DNA from: an uncultured Lactobacillus sp.
GTDB taxonomy: Bacteria > Bacillota > Bacilli > Lactobacillales > Lactobacillaceae
Direction: 5' to 3'
Assembly (NCBI RefSeq): GCF_910589175.1
Contig: NZ_CAJURR010000004.1
Location: forward strand, 40,615 to 104,614
DNA length: 64,000 bases
Program-made: the position numbers and the translations under genes
Shown here: in pieces, positions 9,378-17,751 of the stretch
Position numbering within the stretch: the stretch's first letter is position 1
How the letters are laid out: the number at the start of each line of letters is the position of its first letter
Notes under the pieces: model-generated
Database searches by the model: none
Seen by the model: the letters and a program-made list of their open reading frames with translations, nothing else
Told to the model about the DNA's origin: nothing

Positions 9378-10127
9378 TTAGCCACCTAGCTTTTCAGTAA
9401 TAACCTTACTTAAAAATTGACGTGCACGTTCAGTCTTAGGATGTGCAAAGAATTCTTCTGGTTTTTCATCCTCTAAAATTCTACCTTGATCAAAGAAAAT
9501 TAATCTGTCCCCAACTTCACGAGCAAATCCCATTTCGTGAGTTACAACAACCATTGTAATTCCTTGATCTGCTACGTATTTCATAACATCTAACACATCT
9601 TGAATCATTTCTGGATCAAGAGCACTAGTTGGTTCATCAAACAAAATTGCCTTTGGTCTCATAGCTAATGAACGAGCAATTGCAACACGTTGCTTTTGTC
9701 CACCAGACAATTGTCTTGGATACATATTTGCCTTTTCTTCAAGACCAACTTTTTTTAGAAGATCCATGGCAATATCATTATTTTCCTTATCTGGTCTATG
9801 CAAAACAATCTTAGGAGCTAAAGTTATATTTTCAAGCACAGTGTGGTTGTCGTATAAGTTAAAATGTTGGAAAACCATTCCCACATTCTTACGAATTTTA
9901 TTTAAATCCGTATGCTTATCTGCCAAATCATAGCCAGTAACCATCAAAGTACCAGAATTAATTCGCTCTAATCCATTCATTGTACGAATCAAAGTACTCT
10001 TACCAGAACCAGACGGGCCGATAATTGAAACAACTTGACCCTCTTCAATACTCAAATTAATATCCTTTAAAGCATGGAACTTACCATAGTACTTATTTAC
10101 ATGCTTAAAATCAATAATTGCAGCCAT
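9378..10127 (-). CDS. glnQ: Amino-acid ABC transporter ATP-binding protein
   Basis: Cytoplasmic ATPase energising the importer. The 249-residue protein has Walker [10 protein letters not shown] (residues 37-45), signature [15 protein letters not shown], Walker [13 protein letters not shown] and the switch histidine in VVTHEMGFA, as in GlnQ/HisP-type subunits. The start at 10127 follows GAGAGGGG by 7 bases; an upstream in-frame ATG at 10154 lacks such a site. It is the first gene of the four-gene operon and lies directly behind a T-box leader, so transcription should rise when the cognate tRNA is uncharged. Confidence 0.92.
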   Translation of the reverse strand: MAAIIDFKHVNKYYGKFHALKDINLSIEEGQVVSIIGPSGSGKSTLIRTMNGLERINSGTLMVTGYDLADKHTDLNKIRKNVGMVFQHFNLYDNHTVLENITLAPKIVLHRPDKENNDIAMDLLKKVGLEEKANMYPRQLSGGQKQRVAIARSLAMRPKAILFDEPTSALDPEMIQDVLDVMKYVADQGITMVVVTHEMGFAREVGDRLIFFDQGRILEDEKPEEFFAHPKTERARQFLSKVITEKLGG

Positions 10128-10240
10128 TGTGCTTCCCCTCTCTTTTTTACTCACTTTTCCATTCTACTCTAAAACTTCTTAAAATTAACTTCTGTAGTTA
10201 TATCTGTTGCATACCCCTTTATTTCCTGATTGGAGCAAAG

Positions 10241-10287
10241 AAAAAAAGCCCTTCGCTCCTAAATTACTCAGGACGAAAGGCTTTTTT
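10241..10287 (-). terminator. T-box terminator hairpin
   Basis: On the minus strand an 18-base arm (10270-10287) pairs with 10241-10260, closing into a stem followed by seven T. The 5' arm directly follows the T-box bulge sequence. This allows the alternative antiterminator fold. Confidence 0.88.
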
Positions 10288-10515
10288 CCGCGGTACCACC
10301 TAAATTGTCTAATTAAAGACCAACTTGACTAGAGCACAACCATGCTCCAGCGGCTAGATAACGTACCGCTTACGGCTAAACTTACTCTCTTAAAAGATTT
10401 CGGCCAGCAGCATTATAAAAGTGTCTTTCAATAATCCAGGGTCTGCTAACTTTTCCACTACCGTTAACTCACTAAAAGAAATAGATTACCTACTTTTCTT
10501 TTTATCGCTTTTTAA
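10241..10515 (-). ncRNA. T-box riboswitch leader, probable aspartate specifier
   Basis: The leader ahead of the amino-acid ABC operon carries the T-box AGGTGGTACCGCGG (minus strand, 10288-10301) just before its terminator. Stem I can be followed. AAAAGTAGG contains the AGTA side of the specifier loop. TAATCTA pairs with TGGATTA. The 3' side of the loop reads TTGAAAGACAC. Taking the conserved GAA followed by one base, then three specifier bases and an A, the codon is GAC (Asp). This reading is by eye and an offset of one base would give AGA. Aspartate fits the transporter family. The AGTGAG and GGTAGTGGAAA elements of the stem I apical part are also present. Confidence 0.87.
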
Positions 10516-10570
10516 ATTTAAATGTTGATTACATTTAATAATATTTTTTCAAAAAAGGCAAGTAAAAATT

Positions 10571-11392
10571 TTATTTTTCACCTTCGGCCTCTTTAATATT
10601 AAAGCCCGGAATACCGCTAAACCACTTCTTTACCAAGGCATCATACGTCCCATCTTTTTTTAATTTTACTAGTGCACGATTAATTGCATTTTTCATTTGT
10701 GTCTGTCCTTTATTGACAGCAATTCCATAGGGTTCCTTAGTATAGGTGCCCTCTACAAGTTTATAGCCCTTGTTTTCTGTTGCAATTCCGGCAAGCAAAC
10801 CATTATCAGTAGTCATGGCTTGACCTTGACCGGCTTTAAGCGCAGTAAATGCTTGACCATAATCATCAAATTCTAATACTTTAGCCTTAGGTGCAAATTT
10901 TTTAACATTGGCAACTGCTGTTGTACCTTTTACAGCTAATGCAGTTTTACCATTCATATCTTTAATGCTCTTGATTGTTGAATCATCTTTTACAAGAAGT
11001 GATTGTCCAGCATAAAAATATGGATCGCTAAAATCAATTTGCTTTTTGCGTTCTGGCGTAATCGTCATTGCCGCTAAAACTGCATCAATATTTCCATTTT
11101 TCAAAAGTGGAATTTTTGTTTTTGCAGTAGTTTGTACAAAGTTTGCCTTAGCATTTTTTCCTAGTATTTCCTTAGTTAAAGCATTTGCTAAATCAACTTC
11201 AAAACCTTCAATTTTTCCGGTTTTAATACTCATTAAACCAAATAAACGGGTATCCGCCTTAACACCCCAAGTAATTTCATCACTTTTTTTAACTTCTTGG
11301 TAGACGTTACGAGTATTTTTTTGACATGCCGAAAGTAAAAAAACGCTAAATAAGACAACAAATAAAGAAAAGAATCGTAGCTTTCTCTTCAC
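10571..11392 (-). CDS. Orphan amino-acid-binding lipoprotein (paralogue)
   Basis: A 273-residue extracellular binding protein with lipobox LSAC near residue 22 and the SBP_bac_3 fold. It matches the binding protein at 8552 almost residue for residue over long stretches (WGVKADTRLFGLMSIKTGKI, then GFEVDLA), so the pair arose by recent duplication. It starts with GTG; the AGGGGGA upstream is 11-12 bases away. No permease or ATPase accompanies it, so it probably feeds the transporter encoded downstream. It lies upstream of the T-box and is therefore outside that control. Only 53 bases separate it from the preceding gene, and these hold a terminator, so its promoter is not obvious. Confidence 0.88.
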   Translation of the reverse strand: MKRKLRFFSLFVVLFSVFLLSACQKNTRNVYQEVKKSDEITWGVKADTRLFGLMSIKTGKIEGFEVDLANALTKEILGKNAKANFVQTTAKTKIPLLKNGNIDAVLAAMTITPERKKQIDFSDPYFYAGQSLLVKDDSTIKSIKDMNGKTALAVKGTTAVANVKKFAPKAKVLEFDDYGQAFTALKAGQGQAMTTDNGLLAGIATENKGYKLVEGTYTKEPYGIAVNKGQTQMKNAINRALVKLKKDGTYDALVKKWFSGIPGFNIKEAEGEK

Positions 11393-11415
11393 TTTTTAAA
11401 CTTTCCCCCTAACTA

Positions 11416-11444
11416 AAATTAGAGGGAAAGCGTCCCTCTAATTT
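11416..11444 (-). terminator. Terminator of the multidrug ABC operon
   Basis: Perfect 12-base arms (11416-11427 and 11433-11444) with a 5-base loop, directly after the stop of the second ABC subunit. The tail on the minus strand is only moderately T rich, so some read-through into the binding-protein gene is possible. Confidence 0.75.
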
Positions 11445-11445
11445 A

Positions 11446-13215
11446 TTATTCAAATGCCATTTGATTAGTATACAAGCCATAGTAAAAACCACGCTTCTTA
11501 ATTAATTCATCGTGATTTCCTTCTTCAATGACATTTCCATCTTTCAACACTACTATTTTATCTGAATTTAAGATAGTCTTCAAACGGTGAGCAATAACAA
11601 AACTAGTTCTACCTGCAATAACCGCGTCCATAGCTTTTTGAATCTTAGCCTCAGTAACAGTGTCTACATTAGAAGTAGCCTCATCCAAAATCAAAAATTC
11701 TGGGTCAGTTAAGATTGTTCGAGCAATTGAAATTAATTGCTTTTGACCAGTAGAAAAGACGGAATTCTCTTCTGAAACTTGCGTATCATAACCATCAGGT
11801 AGGGTCGTAATGAAGTCATGAATATTAGCTTCTTTTGCGGCCGCAATCACCTCATCTCGGCTCGCATCTGGTTTACCATATTTAATATTATCTTCAACGG
11901 TTCCAGTAAATAGAACCGAATCCTGTAAAACAATACCAACATTATTTCTTAAAGATTCAAGAGTAATATCACGCACATCAACGCCATCAAAAGTTACTTT
12001 CCCACTATTTACATCGTAGAAGCGATTAATTAGGTTCATGATTGTAGTTTTACCTGAACCCGTTGGTCCAACTACAGCAACTGACTTACCTTTATCGACA
12101 TCAATTGAAACACCGTGCAAGATTTCTTTATCAGCGTTATAGCCAAAATGAACGTTTTCTAATTTAACGCCCTTTTTGATTCCTTTAAGAACTTTTCCAT
12201 CAGGTACCGTATTCTCCTCATCTTGTTCTTCAACAGTTGCCAATCTTCTAGCACCAGTTAAAGCAAGCTGTGTCATTGAATAAATTGAAGTGAGTTGGGT
12301 TAGTGGTTGGAAATATGTTTGTGAATATTCAACAAAGGCAACAATTAATCCCAAACCAATTGCTTGACTGACTTGGCCACTAACAATCAGCCATGCCCCT
12401 CCACCAATTACAATGGCTAAATTCAGTAAAGAGATTCCTTGTAGCAAGGGGAAGAGCATCCCAGAATAAAATTGACCTTTGAACATAGCGCTACGAACAT
12501 CGTTATTGTACTTTTTAAAGTTTTGAACAGATTCTTCTTGTAAGCCGTTAGTAATAATTACTTTTTCACCATTGATCTGTTCATTTACATAACCATTAAG
12601 ATCACTAATTTTATCCTGTTGCTTATCTAAGTAAATTCTCGCCTTCTTCATAATGACTAAACTAATAATCAAAATAAATGGCGTTGTTGCTACCGTAAAT
12701 AGGGCCATAGTTGGGTTTACGATAAACATCATAATGATAGTTCCGATTAATAATGCGCCTTGAGAAATAATTTCAAAAATTGCATTATTCAAGGCATTAA
12801 AAATATTATCTAAGTCTGAATTAAATAGAGATAATAGTTTTCCATCTTGATGAGTATCAAAGTAGCGAATTAACATTCTTTGAAACTTAGCAAATAAGTT
12901 TTCTCTCATATCATTAGTAGCATTTGCAGTGAATTTTGACATTACCATCCATGCAATAAATGATGCGATAATTCCAGCTGCATATACACCCACCATTGAT
13001 CCTAAAGCCTGATAAAAGCTACTTAAATCATGAGTACGGCTAGCTACTTTGTTAACTGCCTTAGTTAATTCTTGAACAGCATTTCCTAGGAAAAGAGGAC
13101 CAAGTACTTGACTCAAAGTCGAAATCAAGGATAAGACGATAACAATTGTAACGCCTTTCCAATAATTCTTTAAATACTTGGCAAAGTATTTTAATGCTTT
13201 TTTAGTATTACTCAT
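11446..13215 (-). CDS. Heterodimeric multidrug ABC exporter, subunit with degenerate signature
   Basis: A 589-residue half-transporter: six membrane helices (about residues 1-310) and a nucleotide-binding domain with Walker A GPTGSGKTT, Walker B FLILDEATSNVD and switch IAHRLKT. The signature reads FSTGQKQ instead of LSGGQ. The partner at 13208 has the complementary defect, so the pair should have one live and one degenerate ATP site, as in LmrCD, BmrCD and TM287/288. The start at 13215 follows GAGAGGTG; the gene overlaps its partner's stop. The operon begins with a MarR regulator, which supports drug or toxic-compound efflux. Substrates are unknown. Confidence 0.9.
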   Translation of the reverse strand: MSNTKKALKYFAKYLKNYWKGVTIVIVLSLISTLSQVLGPLFLGNAVQELTKAVNKVASRTHDLSSFYQALGSMVGVYAAGIIASFIAWMVMSKFTANATNDMRENLFAKFQRMLIRYFDTHQDGKLLSLFNSDLDNIFNALNNAIFEIISQGALLIGTIIMMFIVNPTMALFTVATTPFILIISLVIMKKARIYLDKQQDKISDLNGYVNEQINGEKVIITNGLQEESVQNFKKYNNDVRSAMFKGQFYSGMLFPLLQGISLLNLAIVIGGGAWLIVSGQVSQAIGLGLIVAFVEYSQTYFQPLTQLTSIYSMTQLALTGARRLATVEEQDEENTVPDGKVLKGIKKGVKLENVHFGYNADKEILHGVSIDVDKGKSVAVVGPTGSGKTTIMNLINRFYDVNSGKVTFDGVDVRDITLESLRNNVGIVLQDSVLFTGTVEDNIKYGKPDASRDEVIAAAKEANIHDFITTLPDGYDTQVSEENSVFSTGQKQLISIARTILTDPEFLILDEATSNVDTVTEAKIQKAMDAVIAGRTSFVIAHRLKTILNSDKIVVLKDGNVIEEGNHDELIKKRGFYYGLYTNQMAFE

Positions 13216-14941
13216 CAATTTCACCTCTCTTTTCTTTAGCTTTCTGTGTACGATAAATATCTTGATAAATTGGCGAAGTCTTTAGTAATTCTTCATGAGT
13301 TCCTTCAGCAACCAATTTACCATCATCTAAAACTAAAATTTTGTCTGCATTCATCACTGATACTATCTTTTCAGCAATAATTACTGTTGTTGTATCTTTT
13401 AAGTCATGCTCTAAAGCTTCTTGAACTAATTTTTCAGACTTAGCATCTAAGGCTGAAGTGGAGTCATCTAAAATTAAAATCGGTGGCTGACCAATAACAC
13501 CACGAGCAATTGATAAACGTTGCTTTTGACCACCAGAGAAGTTAGCTGATCTTTCTTCTACTTCATGGTCAAATTGATCCGGATATTGACCAACAAATTC
13601 CTGTGCTTGGGCAATTTCTGAAGCACGTTTTAATTCATAATCGGTCGCATCTTCTTTTCCTTGACGCAAGTTAGAAGCAATTGTTCCAGAGAATAAAATT
13701 GCTTTTTGTAAAACCATTGAAACAGTATTACGTAGTGATTTTTCACCAATTGTCTTTAAGTCTTTGCCACCAATTTTTATTGTTCCTTTAGTCGGATCAT
13801 AAAGACGCGGAATAAGTTGAGCCAGCGTACTTTTACCAGATCCTGTCGCTCCAACAATACCAACCATTTCACCTGGTTTCACCTTAAATGAAATATTCTT
13901 TAAAGTTGGCTTATCTCCATCAGGATAAGTGAAAGAAACATCATCAAATTCAATACTTCCCTTTTCTGGTGCAGTTGGTGCATTAGGATCAAACTTAACA
14001 TCTGGTTCAGTATCAAGTACTTCTTTAATTCTTCGTAGAGAAACCATTCCACGAGTGAAGTTCATAATCACAAAACCACCAATTAAAATTGCAAAGAGTA
14101 AAGTTAAAATATAAGAAACATATGGTGATACAACTGCAACATCAGTTGGAGTTAAATTAGCACTGCGTCCTACTAAAAAGACAACCAAAGCAATTACTAA
14201 ATAAGCAATTAACATGAAAGCTGGCATAATAGTAGAAATCCAGTAACCAATCTTAATATTTAATTCGTTTAAATCATCAGAAGTTTCGTTAAATCTCTTA
14301 ATCTCATTTTCTCCTTGATTAAAAGACTTTACTACACGTACACCCTGTAAATTTTCTTTAACCCGAGTAGAAATTTTATCCATATAATGTTGGAATTTAG
14401 TAAAAAGTTTATTCATATTCTGAATAACAATGTATCCAACTCCCATCATTAAAGCTAGCATTAATACAGGTGCCCACCAATACTGAGGAATTGTAATAAT
14501 ACTCAGTACAAATGATCCAATTAAAATAATTGGCATTCTGAGTAATTGCATGAATAAGATCATCATCATATTCATAACTTGGTTCATATCATTAATTAAA
14601 CGAACAACTAATGAACCACTAGAAAATTTTTCAATATTTCCAAAAGAAAAACTTTGAATCTTAGCATAAGTTTCCTCACGTAAATCTGAAGTTATTCCCT
14701 GGGCAATTTTTGCAGCATAATATACGTTAAAAATACCAGCAATAATTGCTAATAAACCAAGTACAACTAATCCAATTCCATCTCTTAAGACAACACTCTG
14801 GTTATCCGCTAAAATTGCTTTTTGGATATTTTCTAATAGTCTTGGCTGCCATAAAGTTGCAAAAGCAGAAATTAGAATTGTAATAATTGCTAAAATTATT
14901 TCCTTACGATAATTTTTGAAGTGTGGCTTCAAAATTTGCAT
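13208..14941 (-). CDS. Heterodimeric multidrug ABC exporter, partner subunit
   Basis: A 577-residue half-transporter with six membrane helices, then a nucleotide-binding domain: Walker A GATGSGKST, intact signature FSGGQKQRLSIARG, and Walker B LILDDSTSALD, where the catalytic glutamate is replaced by aspartate. In heterodimeric exporters this residue belongs to the non-hydrolysing site, which is completed by the other chain's altered signature. It lies 3 bases after the MarR gene and overlaps the next subunit gene by 8 bases, so all three are one operon. It is probably repressed by the MarR protein through the large palindrome at 15398. Confidence 0.9.
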   Translation of the reverse strand: MQILKPHFKNYRKEIILAIITILISAFATLWQPRLLENIQKAILADNQSVVLRDGIGLVVLGLLAIIAGIFNVYYAAKIAQGITSDLREETYAKIQSFSFGNIEKFSSGSLVVRLINDMNQVMNMMMILFMQLLRMPIILIGSFVLSIITIPQYWWAPVLMLALMMGVGYIVIQNMNKLFTKFQHYMDKISTRVKENLQGVRVVKSFNQGENEIKRFNETSDDLNELNIKIGYWISTIMPAFMLIAYLVIALVVFLVGRSANLTPTDVAVVSPYVSYILTLLFAILIGGFVIMNFTRGMVSLRRIKEVLDTEPDVKFDPNAPTAPEKGSIEFDDVSFTYPDGDKPTLKNISFKVKPGEMVGIVGATGSGKSTLAQLIPRLYDPTKGTIKIGGKDLKTIGEKSLRNTVSMVLQKAILFSGTIASNLRQGKEDATDYELKRASEIAQAQEFVGQYPDQFDHEVEERSANFSGGQKQRLSIARGVIGQPPILILDDSTSALDAKSEKLVQEALEHDLKDTTTVIIAEKIVSVMNADKILVLDDGKLVAEGTHEELLKTSPIYQDIYRTQKAKEKRGEIDE

Positions 14942-14944
14942 CTA

Positions 14945-15382
14945 TTATTCTCCCTTCTTTCTTAAAAGCTCCCAAAAGGTATCACTCCACTCTTCGTTAA
15001 GGGCTACTAACTGTTCCATCTTTTGTGCGCCCATTTTTTGTGCAATTTGCTTTTCAATTTCAAACAAAGGGGTCATTTTCTTTTTAGCATATTCTTTTCC
15101 GGAAGCAGTTAGTTGGCAATACTTAACCCTATTATCTTCTGGGTCAATTGTCAGTTCTAGATAATCTTTTTCTAGTAAGCGGTGAATTCCTTTATTAATA
15201 GATTGCTTAGGTAAGTCGCTTAAGTTGACCAAATCTTTTTGCGTTAATCTTTGGCGCATTAATAATTCATACAAAATAACAGTTAAATAACTTGGCATTC
15301 CATGTTGTCTATCCCACTCTGCATAAGCTTTTCCGCCTCGAATAATCGCAAAATTCAACTTTTCTGTAGCAGTTAATTCCAT
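14945..15382 (-). CDS. MarR-family regulator of the ABC exporter operon
   Basis: A 145-residue winged-helix regulator. Residues 35-100 carry the MarR DNA-binding fold (LTQKDLVNLSDLPKQSINKGIHRLLEKDYLEL, wing ...DPEDNRVKYCQLT), flanked by helices for dimerisation. It starts 7 bases after GAGGTG. It is the first gene of an operon with two multidrug ABC subunits. A long imperfect palindrome lies 15 bases upstream and probably binds it. In the family, binding of a small toxic molecule relieves repression; the inducer here is unknown. Confidence 0.88.
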   Translation of the reverse strand: MELTATEKLNFAIIRGGKAYAEWDRQHGMPSYLTVILYELLMRQRLTQKDLVNLSDLPKQSINKGIHRLLEKDYLELTIDPEDNRVKYCQLTASGKEYAKKKMTPLFEIEKQIAQKMGAQKMEQLVALNEEWSDTFWELLRKKGE

Positions 15383-15397
15383 ATTTCACCTCACAAA

Positions 15398-15452
15398 AAT
15401 AGTCTCTGTAGATACTAATTAATTAACTATATTAGTATCCGCAGAGACTATT
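15398..15452. promoter_or_regulatory. Large inverted repeat, likely MarR operator
   Basis: Arms of 21 bases (15398-15418 and 15432-15452) match at 19 positions around a 13-base A+T-rich centre. It is immediately upstream of the MarR gene, where a repressor would cover the promoter. It could also fold as RNA and stop transcription from the hydrolase gene upstream. Confidence 0.75.
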
Positions 15453-15468
15453 GTCAATAACTTTTTTA

Positions 15469-16323
15469 TTATTCTTTCCATAAAAAATCAATTAAAAGTT
15501 TATCAACTTCTTTATTTTCGTGTAATTTGCTATGCTGTGCATTCTTACCCTTAATTTCTACTTCACGGTATGATTTGGCACGGCCATTAATTAAATATTT
15601 ATAACTTTGTGCTGAGGATACAGAAACTGATCCGTCAGAATTTGAACCGTCCTCTTTATTACCATAGATATTTAAGACCTCAATTTGTCTCGGATAGTGT
15701 TTCCGTAAAGGTAATAATTGCTTAAAGCCATCACTATAAATATCTGGTTCTCCGGTTTTCTTATTTTTGATTTTAGCCTTTTGCCCAGCTTCTTCGCCTA
15801 AGTAGCCATCGTAATGGCCTGCAATTGAAACCACCTTATTAATCTTAGGCAATTTTTTATTGTCATAATTTTCATTAATGTAATTAGCAATCTGTAGATT
15901 TCCCATTGAATGACCAACTAAATTAATCTTTGCATAATGATATTTATTAGAAATTGCAGTTATTACATCTTTTACATATGACGTTTTTCCACTCTGATTA
16001 TCTTCTAGATTAACTTTGATAATCGGATTTTTGGCATTTTTTGAAATTGTGCCCTTAAGTTTAACAGTGCCATTTTCACTTACATCTGCTTGAATAATTG
16101 TATTAGTTACACCAGCCTTTTTAGCCGCATTCGCCATCTGACTTTCCGCATTCGCACTTGATCCCCACCCATGAAAGAAAAATGTTGGAATTGTTTCAGT
16201 ATTGGTTAAGGAACTAGTAACCTTTTTAGCAGGAACATTTTGAGCTTTTTGACCACATCCCGCTAACACAAATAAAAATAATGCAACAAAAAAACTAGCA
16301 AGATAAATCCTTTTCTTCTTCAT
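15469..16323 (-). CDS. DUF915-type alpha/beta hydrolase lipoprotein
   Basis: A 284-residue surface-anchored hydrolase. It has a lipoprotein signal with lipobox LAGC near residue 23, then an alpha/beta-hydrolase fold. FFHGWGSS provides the oxyanion region and GHSMGN the nucleophile serine; an aspartate in NIYGNKEDGSNSDGSV and a late histidine (AQHSKLHEN) complete a plausible triad. The DUF915 family is common in lactobacilli and is related to cell-surface esterases; the substrate is not known. The gene is alone between the MarR operon and an MFS gene, on the same strand. The start follows GAGGAAATAATT. Confidence 0.85.
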   Translation of the reverse strand: MKKKRIYLASFFVALFLFVLAGCGQKAQNVPAKKVTSSLTNTETIPTFFFHGWGSSANAESQMANAAKKAGVTNTIIQADVSENGTVKLKGTISKNAKNPIIKVNLEDNQSGKTSYVKDVITAISNKYHYAKINLVGHSMGNLQIANYINENYDNKKLPKINKVVSIAGHYDGYLGEEAGQKAKIKNKKTGEPDIYSDGFKQLLPLRKHYPRQIEVLNIYGNKEDGSNSDGSVSVSSAQSYKYLINGRAKSYREVEIKGKNAQHSKLHENKEVDKLLIDFLWKE

Positions 16324-16422
16324 AATTATTTCCTCTCACACTTACTTTTCTCTAGTATACAAGGACAATTATCAATTGAAAAATATTTATTCTTACTAGT
16401 TTCCTATCGCTAAAAGCTATAT

Positions 16423-17661
16423 CTAGTTTCTTTCAGCTTCTTTTGTTAATGTTTTTAAGCCTGGTAAAGTAATCATCACAACAAAGCTAAGTAGGTATAA
16501 AGCTGATAAAAAGCCCATCACTACTCCTAAGTTATATTTATCCATTAAAATACCTATTACTACTGATGAAAATCCACCGATTGCTCTGCCGACATTAACA
16601 ATAATATTATTGGCACTCGAGCGAATTTCTGTTGGATATAATCTACTAATTACAGCGCCATAGCCACCAAACATCCCATTTGAGAAAAAGCCAACTACAG
16701 CTCCAATAATCAAAAGCATGGTCATATTTTGGGCCCAACTTAATGTATAAACCATTAAAGCTGAACCAATCAAGAAAATTGCAAAGGCTCTTCTAGGACC
16801 AAAGTAGTCAAAAATTGAGCCGAATGTCATCATACCAATGCTCATTCCAATAATCGTAGCAATCATCCAAAGACTAGAATTTGACACATTTAAGTTCAAT
16901 TGCTTTTGTACAATTGTGGGAAGCCAGTTCATTAAACCAAAGTATCCAGCAATTTGAACGGTCATCATAATCATTAGCCCAACAGTTTGCCAAGCAAGAT
17001 GTGGCGTTGAAAACATTTTTTTAGCCACATCTGATAATAATGAATTCTTTTCACTAGCTTGAGCCCTAATAAATTGTTCACTTTCATGGACGTGTTTTCT
17101 AATGAAGATAGTTAAAATTACTGGAAGAATCCCTACTAAAAATAGCATATGCCAGCCTGCTGCTGGAATAATCCAAGCTGCAATTAAAGCCGCTAAAATT
17201 GCTCCAATTTGGCCACCAATCGCTGCTACTGAGGTCATTTTACCAATTTGTTCTTTATGAAAGTTCTCAGCAATCAACGCAATTCCGACACCATATTCTC
17301 CACCTGCTCCAATTCCCGCTAAAAACCGAAGTACATAGATAAGATAAATATTATTGGCAAATGCCATTAAAGCTGTCGCAATTGCAAAAATAATTACTGT
17401 ATGGCTAAAGGTTTTAACGCGACCAATCTTATCACCTAAAATTCCAAAGGCAATTCCACCAACTAACATTCCTAAATTAGTAATCGTTGAAATAAAACCA
17501 GCCTCTCCACCTGACAAATGGAGATCAGCAATCATCGAACTCATTGCAAACGATAAAAAAAGCACATCCATATTCTCAAGAGCAAAACCTGATGAAGTAG
17601 ATGCAATAACCCACTTCTGATTTTTGCTTAGAGTATGTCTGTGCTTAACCATTGTATCCAT
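16423..17661 (-). CDS. MFS transporter, aromatic-acid/sugar porter type
   Basis: A 412-residue protein with twelve predicted membrane helices. The loop motifs GILGDKIGRVKTF (between helices 2 and 3) and SIFDYFGPRR (second half) are those of the major facilitator superfamily. The repeated organisation and the RFLAGIGAGGEYGVGIALIAE stretch resemble aromatic-acid:H+ and sialic/shikimate-type carriers. I set the start at 17661, 7 bases after GGAGG. The substrate cannot be told from sequence. Its neighbour upstream is a PepD dipeptidase, but 90 bases separate them and nothing shows they are one operon. Confidence 0.82.
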   Translation of the reverse strand: MDTMVKHRHTLSKNQKWVIASTSSGFALENMDVLFLSFAMSSMIADLHLSGGEAGFISTITNLGMLVGGIAFGILGDKIGRVKTFSHTVIIFAIATALMAFANNIYLIYVLRFLAGIGAGGEYGVGIALIAENFHKEQIGKMTSVAAIGGQIGAILAALIAAWIIPAAGWHMLFLVGILPVILTIFIRKHVHESEQFIRAQASEKNSLLSDVAKKMFSTPHLAWQTVGLMIMMTVQIAGYFGLMNWLPTIVQKQLNLNVSNSSLWMIATIIGMSIGMMTFGSIFDYFGPRRAFAIFLIGSALMVYTLSWAQNMTMLLIIGAVVGFFSNGMFGGYGAVISRLYPTEIRSSANNIIVNVGRAIGGFSSVVIGILMDKYNLGVVMGFLSALYLLSFVVMITLPGLKTLTKEAERN

Positions 17662-17751
17662 ATTAAATTCCTCCAAAACGAATGCTCTCTGTCATTCAAT
17701 TATTTCTTCAGAACTTATTCTACTCGTTTTTTTATGATTTACAATCCTAGA

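Noticed and set aside
11446..14941. Broken ABC subunits, from the altered signature and Walker B
   Set aside because: The two defects are complementary and are the normal state of heterodimeric exporters.
15419..15431. Attachment site suggested by the long repeat near 15.4 kb
   Set aside because: No integrase, tRNA or second copy is present; a regulator operator explains it better.
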